Shown in pieces: positions 26,271-33,141 of a stretch of 64,000 nucleotides of DNA. Each line of letters begins with the position of its first letter. Positions within the stretch are counted from its first letter, which is position 1. Where the stretch lies: positions 372,001-436,000 of the forward strand of contig NC_012489.1 in NCBI RefSeq assembly GCF_000010305.1, in the 5' to 3' direction. A program made the translations under genes and the position numbers. The stretch is from Gemmatimonas aurantiaca T-27 (GTDB lineage Bacteria > Gemmatimonadota > Gemmatimonadetes > Gemmatimonadales > Gemmatimonadaceae). The notes below the pieces were generated by a model, which saw only the letters and a list, made by a program, of their open reading frames with translations, did not search any database and was not told the origin of the DNA.

Positions 26271-27736
26271 AGTGCCCGCCGGAGTGCGGGGTAGTCCACC
26301 TTGCCTGACGAAGTGCGTGGCAGCGCCTCGATCGGCTTCACGACGATGTTGCGCTGCTGGACCCGCAACTGTGACGAGAGCTGCTGTACCAGAGAACGCA
26401 GTGCCGGATCGTCAGGCGTTGCGGCAGGCATCACCGTGAAGACCACCAGTTGATTGTCCGTTTCGATCACCGCTGCCGGGAACGCCACGGACAGTTGCCG
26501 TTCGATGGCATCGAGATCGATACGCACACCAAACAGTTTGCCGATACGCTTCACACGACCGGTGATCGTAAGACATCCATCGGCATCGAGGTGGCCAATG
26601 TCTCCCGTGCGCAGCGATCCACCCAGTTCGTCACCCAGTGCCAGCTCCTCACGTGTGGTGGCATACCCCAGCATGACATTGGGACCGCGGTACCACACTT
26701 CACCGTCCTCGTCATGGGCGAGCAGCGGACCAGCGGCCGCACCATCGACGAGCTGACGAATCTCGATGGTGCCACCGGGAATGACACGTCCCGCACTGCC
26801 GACGCGGGCGGGCAGCCAGTCGTGCGGCATCACGGTGATGCGGGCCGTCGCTTCGGTCTGGCCGTACATCACATGAAAGCGTCCGCCCCGAAGCTGCATG
26901 AAGGCGTGCAGGCGCTCCACCGATTCATCGCGTAGTCGTCCGCCTGCCTGTGTCATGACCCGCACGGATGACGGGACTGCACGCGCTGCTCCCAGTCGTT
27001 CGAGCATTTCGTACATGTACGGCACACCAGCCAGTGCGGTGACGTTGTGTTGTTTCACCGCGCTCCAGAAGGCACCATCCATGAAACCCTTGTCTGTCAC
27101 CACCACAGATGCGCCGGTGGCCAGGTGACTGGTGAGCAGCGAAAGCCCGTATGCGTAGTGCAACGGCAGGCACGTAATCGCCCGATCCGACGCGTCGATG
27201 GACAATGCCTCGGCAATGCTGCGTGCGTTGGCCACCACGGCCTGTTCGGTCAGGCGCACCAGTTTTGGGCTCCCTGTCGAACCCGACGTAGCCAGGCCAA
27301 ACGCAAACGTGTCATGCACAGTGGCGAGGCCGTACTGATCGGCCACGGGGGAACGAAAGAGCCCGTTCACAGTGGCGATCGGCTGCGGATCGGACACCGA
27401 TTGCGCGTCCGATGTCACCACACACACCGGCCGATAGGTTGCGATGAGTCCATCGCGCACCTGCGTGTCGAGTGATCCGTCCACCAGCACCACGCCAAAC
27501 CCGGCGGCGCGCAGCGACAGCAGCGCCACGATGGATGCGATGTCGTTGCGTACCTGCAGGAACACCAAGGCGGGAGCGCGCAGGTGTCTGTCGACGCACT
27601 CTGGTGCGAGGTCCCGCAACCAAGCCGCGCGCGCGGTATCCACACGCTCTCGCAGATCCTGGTAGCGCACAGTCTCGCCACTCGTCGCGTCGATCAGTGC
27701 GATCGCGTCAGGTGCTCCGGCGTCGAGCAACATCAT
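26267..27736 (-). CDS. AMP-dependent acyl-adenylate ligase
   Basis: The protein is 489 residues from MMLLDAGAPD; the longer open frame upstream is only the antiparallel shadow of the SDR gene. ANL-superfamily motifs are present: FGLATSGSTGSPKLVRLT (A3), YGQTEA (A5), GSLRTGDIGHLDADG (A7), and the catalytic lysine in PRTSSGKVDYPALR (A10). It activates a carboxylic acid as acyl-AMP and passes it to CoA or a carrier thiol. An acyl carrier protein is two genes upstream in the same operon, so loading ACP is the likely job. ATGA overlaps with both neighbours. Confidence 0.9.
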   Translation of the reverse strand: MMLLDAGAPDAIALIDATSGETVRYQDLRERVDTARAAWLRDLAPECVDRHLRAPALVFLQVRNDIASIVALLSLRAAGFGVVLVDGSLDTQVRDGLIATYRPVCVVTSDAQSVSDPQPIATVNGLFRSPVADQYGLATVHDTFAFGLATSGSTGSPKLVRLTEQAVVANARSIAEALSIDASDRAITCLPLHYAYGLSLLTSHLATGASVVVTDKGFMDGAFWSAVKQHNVTALAGVPYMYEMLERLGAARAVPSSVRVMTQAGGRLRDESVERLHAFMQLRGGRFHVMYGQTEATARITVMPHDWLPARVGSAGRVIPGGTIEIRQLVDGAAAGPLLAHDEDGEVWYRGPNVMLGYATTREELALGDELGGSLRTGDIGHLDADGCLTITGRVKRIGKLFGVRIDLDAIERQLSVAFPAAVIETDNQLVVFTVMPAATPDDPALRSLVQQLSSQLRVQQRNIVVKPIEALPRTSSGKVDYPALRRAL

Positions 27737-28470
27737 GGCACGTACCCGCCATCGACCGGCAGTACGACACCGGTGATATAGGAGGAGGCATCGCTGGCCA
27801 GGAAGGTGATGGCGCGCGCGACTTCTTCCGGTCGGCCCACACGTCCCATCGGTACGCGGGCGCGAATGGCGTCCTGCTCCGATGTTGAGTATTCCGCAAC
27901 CAGATCCGTGTCGATCCACCCCGGTGCGACGGCGTTCACGCGAATACCCCACGAGGCACACTCGGCGGCGGCTGTGCGCGTCGCGGCTTCCAGCGCGGCT
28001 TTTGACGCGGCATAGGCGGTGCGGCCCGCCACGCCGTGGGAAGCGAGCACGGACGACACATTGATGATGGCGCCATGCCGTGCGCGCTGCATCAGACGCA
28101 TGGCGCTTTGCAGACACAGGATGGCACCCGTGGTGTTCACCGCAAAGGCCGCGTCGATGGCCGCACGATCGAGGGTGCCCAGCAGGCCGCTCGGCATGAC
28201 GCCGGCATTGTTCACCAGCACATCGAGACGCTTGCTGTGCGAGAAGATCGTACGAAACGCGTCGGCAATGGACGTTGCCTCGCTCACGTCGAGCAGCAGT
28301 GGTACGGCCGTTCCCGGGCCGAGCGCGGTCAGCCGTTCTGCGACACGCTCGCAGGCGGCGCGCTCTCGCCCGGCCACGAAGACGGTGGCGCCATCGCGGA
28401 CAAACTGTTCCGCGGTGGCGGCCCCGATACCGCGGGTTGCCCCGGTCACACACACCACCGGTGACGACAT
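27733..28470 (-). CDS. FabG-like short-chain dehydrogenase/reductase
   Basis: The protein is 245 residues from MSSPVVCVTG. Classic SDR motifs are present: VTGATRGIGAATAEQF (cofactor), NNAGVMPSGLL, active-site Ser in INVSSVLASHG, and YAASKAALEAATRTAAAE (YxxxK). The end VLPVDGGYVP is typical of FabG. It probably reduces a beta-keto acyl group on the neighbouring carrier protein, giving a 3-hydroxyacyl group; reduction of a sugar is the alternative. The start overlaps the ACP stop by one base. Confidence 0.92.
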   Translation of the reverse strand: MSSPVVCVTGATRGIGAATAEQFVRDGATVFVAGRERAACERVAERLTALGPGTAVPLLLDVSEATSIADAFRTIFSHSKRLDVLVNNAGVMPSGLLGTLDRAAIDAAFAVNTTGAILCLQSAMRLMQRARHGAIINVSSVLASHGVAGRTAYAASKAALEAATRTAAAECASWGIRVNAVAPGWIDTDLVAEYSTSEQDAIRARVPMGRVGRPEEVARAITFLASDASSYITGVVLPVDGGYVP

Positions 28471-28736
28471 CAGAACGTGATGCCGTGTTTGCCGAGAATG
28501 GTGCGCGCTTCGGGGAAGCTGCTGAGGGCGAGCACTTCTTCCGTTTCGAGCATCACATCGAATGCTCCTTCGATGGCCACGATGAGCTGCATGTGAGCCA
28601 CCGAATCCCACGTCGGTGTTTCGCGATAGGCCAGCGTCTCATGGTCGACACCCGGCGCCAGTTCGAGCGCCGCGGTGAAGGCGTCGCGCAGTCGGGTGAG
28701 TGCGTCGGTCTGTGCTGGGGAAGTCACGATGGACAT
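28470..28736 (-). CDS. Acyl carrier protein
   Basis: The protein is 88 residues, acidic and helical. The phosphopantetheine attachment site is TWDSVAHMQLIVAIEGAFD, with Ser in DSV in place of the usual DSL. The helix following the site (IEGAFDVMLETEEVLAL) matches ACPs. It would carry the acyl chain between the ligase, the SDR and the LuxE/LuxC or acyltransferase steps. A separate ACP inside a modification island points to a dedicated acyl group. Confidence 0.9.
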   Translation of the reverse strand: MSIVTSPAQTDALTRLRDAFTAALELAPGVDHETLAYRETPTWDSVAHMQLIVAIEGAFDVMLETEEVLALSSFPEARTILGKHGITF

Positions 28737-28789
28737 GATGAGAGGACGAAGATGATGAAGTCGAGCGAGCGTGTGTTGGGGCGGGCCTG

Positions 28790-28820
28790 TGTCGTGCCCG
28801 TGTCGTGCCCGTGTCGTGCC
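28790..28820. repeat. 11-bp tandem repeat after the GNAT gene
   Basis: TGTCGTGCCCG occurs two full times and a nine-base third time, ending at the stop codon of the GNAT gene. It occupies part of the 83-base gap before the ACP gene. Confidence 0.7.
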
Positions 28821-29437
28821 TATGCCGCGCGCGACCGGCGACGGGCCCAGGCGTCCACGGTGGCCTGCAACGGGGCGGGCTGGTAGCGGTCAGGCGTGAG
28901 CACGTAGTCGAAGTACTCCACCCCCCGGATGTCGTGCTGGCCGGAGCGCACGAACCCGAGTCGGGCATTGATGCTCTGCATGACACCGTTGTCGTCCCGC
29001 ACACAGGTCTCGATGCGCGCGATACCCAGCGAGTCAAACGCGACACCGAGCAACAACAGCTCGGCTTCCAGTGTGTAGGGCGCCTCGCGTGCGCGGGTGT
29101 CGTCGATCACGAGACGACCCTTTTCCGCGCGTGAGCGGTCCTCCGCAATACCATAGAGTGCCGTGGCGCCCACCACGACGCCGTCCTTGCGTGTGATCGC
29201 CCACTGGATATCGTCTCGCCGATCCTGATAGCCCGCAAACCACTTCGACTGCTTCTCCACCGTGAGTGGCTCCGGTTGATGCAGGAAGTACGAGGCCCGT
29301 TCGGTGTTGCGGAATCCGATGACGGTGTCGTGATGCTCGGGGCCGTAGGGCACCAGATCGATCAGGGCTCCCAACACGGGCTGTGCGCGGAAGGCCAGCA
29401 CCTGGTCGGCTACGGCAGGAGAGGATGTCCCACTCAC
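28820..29437 (-). CDS. GNAT-family N-acetyltransferase
   Basis: The protein is 205 residues and starts with GTG one base after the preceding stop. The GNAT fold of the RimJ/Acetyltransf_3 kind is seen in IDLVPYGPEHHDTVIGFRNT, YELL-like AELLLLGVAFDSLGIARIET, and VMQSINARLGFVRSGQHDIR. PseH and related sugar N-acetyltransferases have this build. With an aminotransferase in the partner operon, N-acylation of an amino sugar is the likely role. The donor could be acetyl-CoA or the acyl-ACP of the same operon; the sequence cannot tell. Confidence 0.82.
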   Translation of the reverse strand: MSGTSSPAVADQVLAFRAQPVLGALIDLVPYGPEHHDTVIGFRNTERASYFLHQPEPLTVEKQSKWFAGYQDRRDDIQWAITRKDGVVVGATALYGIAEDRSRAEKGRLVIDDTRAREAPYTLEAELLLLGVAFDSLGIARIETCVRDDNGVMQSINARLGFVRSGQHDIRGVEYFDYVLTPDRYQPAPLQATVDAWARRRSRAA

Positions 29438-29438
29438 G

Positions 29439-30395
29439 TTATGCTCCGCTCAAGGTGTCGATGAATCGTTCGGTGAGCGCAAACGCGGTGGTTGCGCCGC
29501 ATCCGATGGGGAACGGGCTCAGAGTCATCTCTCCGTCTTCTTCCACCATGACAAACGACGACGCGCCCAACTGCTCGAGTTCCTGCTGGACATAGAAGGC
29601 GACTGAAGCGTCGGCTGCATCCCAGGCAAAGGCGATGGCATGATCGCGCCACCCACTGCCCGCTGAGACGACCGACGAAGCCGGCAGGCTGCCTAGGTGC
29701 ACGATGGTGCGTGCCGGGGTGATCAGGTCCGTGGCTTCGGCGATATCGCTGACGATCTGCACCAGCGGCACCTGTTGGTCGGATGGCGTCACGCCTTCAT
29801 CGCGGCCGAACTGTTGTGCATTGCGGGCGATGAGCTGCTGCAGCACGGGGTCGGCGGTGACCGCTACCATACGCCCCGACGACATCGTGCATGCCGACAG
29901 CACACCGGCACCTGCTCCGGGGTCGAGATCGATGTAGTTGTCATCACCGAGCAGTGCCTGCTCGAGGAAGTTGCGGAGTTCCGCCTGGGCGCCGGTGTCC
30001 TGTTCGGCCCGCAGGAAGGCGAGCACGGTGGGGTGTCCGAGTTCCGCCTCGGTCACGCCGAACTGGAATCGTGGTGCGCCCGGCGCGTATTCGGTCAGAC
30101 TCGGGATGACCACCAATTCGCCCGCGATCTGCCGCTGCTGCACTGCGGCGTCGGCACTGGCGCACTGGTCGAGCAACCGGCGCGCGTGCTGCATGGCCGG
30201 ATGGTCAAATGGCAGCAGGGATGCTGCTTGCTCGAACGTCATGGCGGCACTGCGCACATGGCCGCGCTGAAGCGCATCCGCGACCAGTTGCGGCAGCAGA
30301 GCGGCCAGGGCGTCAGCGGGTTGTTCGGACGGCTGGTCCGTCCAGGATGCAACCACCGGTTCGATGAGCGATGAATCCGTAGCGAACAGTGACAT
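29439..30395 (-). CDS. Degenerate methyltransferase-like (FkbM-like) protein
   Basis: The protein is 318 residues. The first 80 residues are helical and TPR-like (AAMTFEQAASLLPFDHPAMQ). A region at about 150-250 reads NYIDLDPGAGAGVLSACTMS, which resembles the SAM-binding motif of FkbM-type methyltransferases, followed by PLVQIVSDIAEATDLITPAR. The motif is recognisable but the later FkbM landmarks are unclear, so the enzyme may be inactive or belong elsewhere. First gene of the ACP/ligase/LuxE/LuxC operon, behind the sigma-54-type promoter at 30445-30460. I do not assign a substrate. Confidence 0.55.
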   Translation of the reverse strand: MSLFATDSSLIEPVVASWTDQPSEQPADALAALLPQLVADALQRGHVRSAAMTFEQAASLLPFDHPAMQHARRLLDQCASADAAVQQRQIAGELVVIPSLTEYAPGAPRFQFGVTEAELGHPTVLAFLRAEQDTGAQAELRNFLEQALLGDDNYIDLDPGAGAGVLSACTMSSGRMVAVTADPVLQQLIARNAQQFGRDEGVTPSDQQVPLVQIVSDIAEATDLITPARTIVHLGSLPASSVVSAGSGWRDHAIAFAWDAADASVAFYVQQELEQLGASSFVMVEEDGEMTLSPFPIGCGATTAFALTERFIDTLSGA

Positions 30396-30444
30396 GGCGG
30401 CACGTAAAAGAAGTCATGGGCCGAGAGGCCGGCAGCCGCTGAAA

Positions 30445-30460
30445 AGCATTAACTGTGCCA
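30445..30460 (-). promoter_or_regulatory. Sigma-54-type promoter of the acyl-modification operon
   Basis: On the minus strand the site is TGGCACAGTTAATGCT: a perfect TGGCAC, ATGCT at -12, and GG and GC 10 bases apart. It lies 50 bases before the first gene. The palindrome at 30544-30558 is 84 bases upstream. Confidence 0.78.
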
Positions 30461-30543
30461 TCTGTAAGTCATTGCATTAAAACAACTTGAAAATCACGCC
30501 CTCGTGTACTGCTTCCCCGAGGGCGGCAAGGCATGGTCAGTCG

Positions 30544-30558
30544 CGGCAGGAATTGCCG
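30544..30558. promoter_or_regulatory. Activator-type palindrome upstream of the acyl-modification operon
   Basis: CGGCA-GGAAT-TGCCG is an exact match to the pattern near 836, 13602 and 22717. It sits in the 176-base gap between two minus-strand genes. Confidence 0.65.
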
Positions 30559-30571
30559 GTGGTGTGACGAC

Positions 30572-32056
30572 TCAGGCCAAGGTGTTGGAGGGAGAAATGT
30601 TCGGAGGGCTGCTCAAGGCAGCGCCCAAGGCCGCGATCGCGCCGCCCCAGTCCCCGGGGGACGGCTGTCGGATCAGGGTGGCCGTTGGGTACCAGGGGGT
30701 ACGATTGGAGCGCAGACCCCAGCGCCAGTCGGGTGAATACGGGAGCAGGACCCAGGTGGGCAAGCCCAGTGCACCGGCGAGATGCGCCAGGCCGGTATCA
30801 ACGGTCACGATGCCATCGATTGAAGACAGCAAAGAGGCAGTTTCAAGCCAATTTACGCTCAGTGCTGGTGCTTCAAATGATTCTGATGGTGTTTCCTCTC
30901 CCAACTGCATCCACACCCAATCGACATCGCGGATCCCCTCGATCGCTGACACCCACTCGTTCCCGATATCGCGCAGGTTGGTGGCCAGGAAGTTCGGGTT
31001 CCCCCGCAGTACCAGCCCCAACCGTCGGCGCGCGGATGCCACGCGAGGCGTCAACTCCATGTCGGTGCGCAGATAGGGCACCCGGTCACTCCCGGTCTCT
31101 CGATCGGCACCGAGCAGCAGGGGCAGCGACAGCACCGGCACCGCGTAGTCGGTGGTCGGGGCCTGACCCACCGGCACCGCATCCAGCCCAGAGGCCTGCA
31201 AGAGTGAGACAGCCGATTCCGGCGCCTCCACAATGACCCGTGCCGCGCCGCGTTCGGTCAGCAGCGGCACATAGCGCACGAAATGGAAGAGGTCGCCTAT
31301 CCCCTGTTCGAACACCACTACTATAGATGAGCCAGCCAGCGGCTCACCACGCCACGCCTTGCTGCCGGCGGGAATCGCTGGCAGTCCGCGGTGTTCGAAG
31401 TCGCTCCAGCCATGCGCGGTCGCGCCACCCAAAAGCCGAGTCAACGCCCGCTGCATCCGGGTGGGACTGTGGGCTGGGCGGAGCGTTTCGGCCTTCTTGA
31501 GCAGCTTGAGGGAATCTTCGAGCTGCCCCTGGCTGTGACGCACCTGGGCCGCGGTCAGCCACAGGGCCGGGTTGTGCTTGTCGGCGCTGGTCGCCCGCTG
31601 GGCCAGGCGCCAGGCCTGGTCGAGATTCCCCATCGCGCGGTGTGCGCCCGCCTGGGCTCCGAGCACGGACGGATGATTCGGCAGCGTGCGGGCCACCAGG
31701 TCGAAGCAGTGCAGGGCCGCATCCGGTGCGCCCACATCGAGTAGTTGCGCGCCCAGGGCATGGGCGTCGTTGGGAGAGAGACGTTCGAGATTCTGGGCGT
31801 CCAATGTCGCCAGGGCGGCTCGCGCCCGACTCCGCTGACCGGCTAGCTGCCAGGCGGTCGCCACCATGCGGGCCACCGGTACCTGGTCCGGCAATGCCGC
31901 AGCCACCGGCTCGAGCAGTGTGGCCGCCTCACGATACCGACCGCTTGCCAACGCGGCTTCCCCCGCCGCGAGTTGTGCAACGAGTTGCTCGGTCAGCGGG
32001 GGCGTGTGTGGCGTCGCCAGGGGGCGATCGTCGCCGCGATGTGCGGTCTCGGTCAT
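30572..32056 (-). CDS. TPR-containing GT9-like glycosyltransferase, predicted flagellin-modifying
   Basis: The protein is 494 residues from MTETAHRGDD. The N-terminal half has TPR-like repeats (GRYREAATLLEPVAAALPDQ; AALHCFDLVARTLPNHPSVL; QLEDSLKLLKKAETLRPAHS). The C-terminal half has the GT9/heptosyltransferase-like core: SIVVVFEQGIGDLFHFVRYV, LGLVLRGNPNFLATNLRDIG and SSIDGIVTVDTGLAHLAGAL, then GLPTWVLLPYSPDWRWG. TPR-GT9 proteins often lie beside flagellin genes and are thought to glycosylate flagellin. This one is divergent from flagellin, with only 239 bases between them. Acceptor and sugar are inferred from position. Confidence 0.8.
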   Translation of the reverse strand: MTETAHRGDDRPLATPHTPPLTEQLVAQLAAGEAALASGRYREAATLLEPVAAALPDQVPVARMVATAWQLAGQRSRARAALATLDAQNLERLSPNDAHALGAQLLDVGAPDAALHCFDLVARTLPNHPSVLGAQAGAHRAMGNLDQAWRLAQRATSADKHNPALWLTAAQVRHSQGQLEDSLKLLKKAETLRPAHSPTRMQRALTRLLGGATAHGWSDFEHRGLPAIPAGSKAWRGEPLAGSSIVVVFEQGIGDLFHFVRYVPLLTERGAARVIVEAPESAVSLLQASGLDAVPVGQAPTTDYAVPVLSLPLLLGADRETGSDRVPYLRTDMELTPRVASARRRLGLVLRGNPNFLATNLRDIGNEWVSAIEGIRDVDWVWMQLGEETPSESFEAPALSVNWLETASLLSSIDGIVTVDTGLAHLAGALGLPTWVLLPYSPDWRWGLRSNRTPWYPTATLIRQPSPGDWGGAIAALGAALSSPPNISPSNTLA

Positions 32057-32189
32057 GCGCGGTGGTGGTGAAGGGCCATTGATGAAATGACGACGGCCCC
32101 CTGCGAAACGGCACATCCGGCGGCCCACGAACAGCATGTCAGCGGCGTGACATTTCGGGCCATTTGCGCCGTCAAGTTTTCAATGTCGC

Positions 32190-32240
32190 TCAAGTTCGTT
32201 TCCGCTGTGACGACACTGAGAACTGACCGCGATTCGATAG
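32190..32240 (+). promoter_or_regulatory. Candidate sigma-28-type promoter elements of flagellin
   Basis: Two weak readings exist. TCAAGTTC (32190-32197), 11 bases, then GACGACAC (32209-32216) has a fair -35. TTCGATAG (32233-32240) shares CGATAGTC with the flgM promoter but lacks a -35 at the right distance. No good sigma-54 site was found. The true promoter cannot be fixed by eye. Confidence 0.35.
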
Positions 32241-32252
32241 TCGAGTCCGGAC

Positions 32253-32288
32253 GAGGCACGGATGCCTCAGCTTCATTATCAAGGAGGA
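32253..32288 (+). promoter_or_regulatory. Flagellin leader hairpin and ribosome site, predicted CsrA target
   Basis: GAGGCA-CGGA-TGCCTC (32253-32268) forms a 6-bp hairpin with GGA in the loop. The local sequence CACGGATG is one base from the CsrA core CARGGAUG. Thirteen bases on lies AAGGAGGA (32281-32288), a strong Shine-Dalgarno that also holds GGA motifs, 7 bases before the ATG. In Bacillus, CsrA bridges two such sites on hag mRNA and FliW relieves it. fliW is in this window. Confidence 0.6.
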
Positions 32289-32295
32289 TAGTCTC

Positions 32296-33051
32296 ATGCG
32301 TATCAACACCAACGTCGGCGCCCTGACCGCTTCGCGTAACGCGTTCGTCAACAACATGGCCACCGAGTCCAGCATGCGTAAGCTGAGCTCGGGTCTGCGT
32401 ATCAGCCGTGCGGCTGACGACGCGGCAGGTCTTGCGATTGCGAACAAGCTCCGCGCGCAGCACCGTGGTCTCCAGGCTGCGTCGAACAACGCCGAGCAGG
32501 GCAATGCGCTCCTGCAGATCGCCGAAGGTGCAGCGTCGACCATCGAGCGTATCATCGAGCGTCAGAAGGAACTGCTGGTGCAGTCTGCTTCGGGTCAGAA
32601 CGCGTCGGTGTCGTCGACGCTGACCACAGAAGTGAGCACGCTGAACACGGAAATCGGTCGTATCGTCAGCGCGGCCAAGTTCCAGGGTACGGCAGTGTTT
32701 GCGTCGCACAGCTTCGCGGTTGACGAAGATGGCGCCACGTTCGCGGTCAACGCCGCGTACACGGCTCCGGGCTCGGCTCCCACGTCGTCGACGGGCGCGG
32801 ACACGAACCTGCAGTCGATCAACGACGTACTGGCCAACATCGGTGCTGGTCAGAACCGTCTCGACTACACGGTGCAGAACCTCAAGTCGGCCATCGTGAA
32901 CGTCAAGGCCGCCGAATCCACCATTCGCGACGTCGACATGGCGGAAGAAATGGCCAACTTCACGAAGAACAACATCCTCACGCAGGCGGCGCAGGCGATG
33001 CTCTCGCAGGCGAATCAGGGCTCGCAGTCAGTTCTGAACATCCTCCGCTAA
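32296..33051 (+). CDS. fliC: Flagellin, filament protein
   Basis: The protein is 251 residues, a short flagellin. The N-terminal D0/D1 region is canonical (MRINTNVGALTASRNAFVNN, KLSSGLRISRAADDAAGLAI, ANKLRAQHRGLQAASNNAEQ). The C-terminal D1/D0 region is NLKSAIVNVKAAESTIRDVD, MAEEMANFTKNNILTQAAQA and ending QGSQSVLNILR. The variable domain is reduced to a small region (about 130-175) with a Ser/Thr-rich patch, APTSSTGADTN, a possible glycosylation site. The leader suggests translational control by CsrA. It is flanked by a glycosyltransferase gene and fliD, and a hairpin follows the stop. Confidence 0.97.
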   Translation: MRINTNVGALTASRNAFVNNMATESSMRKLSSGLRISRAADDAAGLAIANKLRAQHRGLQAASNNAEQGNALLQIAEGAASTIERIIERQKELLVQSASGQNASVSSTLTTEVSTLNTEIGRIVSAAKFQGTAVFASHSFAVDEDGATFAVNAAYTAPGSAPTSSTGADTNLQSINDVLANIGAGQNRLDYTVQNLKSAIVNVKAAESTIRDVDMAEEMANFTKNNILTQAAQAMLSQANQGSQSVLNILR

Positions 33052-33078
33052 TACCGAAGGACCCACAGCGTGATATGA

Positions 33079-33110
33079 CCCCGGGGTCGGCGTAACAGCC
33101 GGCCCCGGGG
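33079..33110 (+). terminator. Hairpin after flagellin
   Basis: A 13-bp stem (CCCCGGGGTCGGC with one G-U pair) has a GTAACA loop and lies 27 bases after the flagellin stop. There is no T-run. It probably separates abundant flagellin mRNA from the fliD message. Confidence 0.75.
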
Positions 33111-33141
33111 TATGGCCTTAGGCAGACGTATCGAGGCGCCC

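Noticed and set aside
27736-28453. Extension of the ligase frame that would fuse it to another N-terminal domain
   Set aside because: The extension is an Arg-rich out-of-frame reading of the SDR gene; the ATG at 27736 overlaps the SDR stop as ATGA.
32120-32140. Sigma-54-type site before flagellin (CGGCCCACGAACAGCAT)
   Set aside because: GG and GC have the right spacing, but the -12 box lacks TT, the -24 box is poor, and no activator palindrome is nearby.
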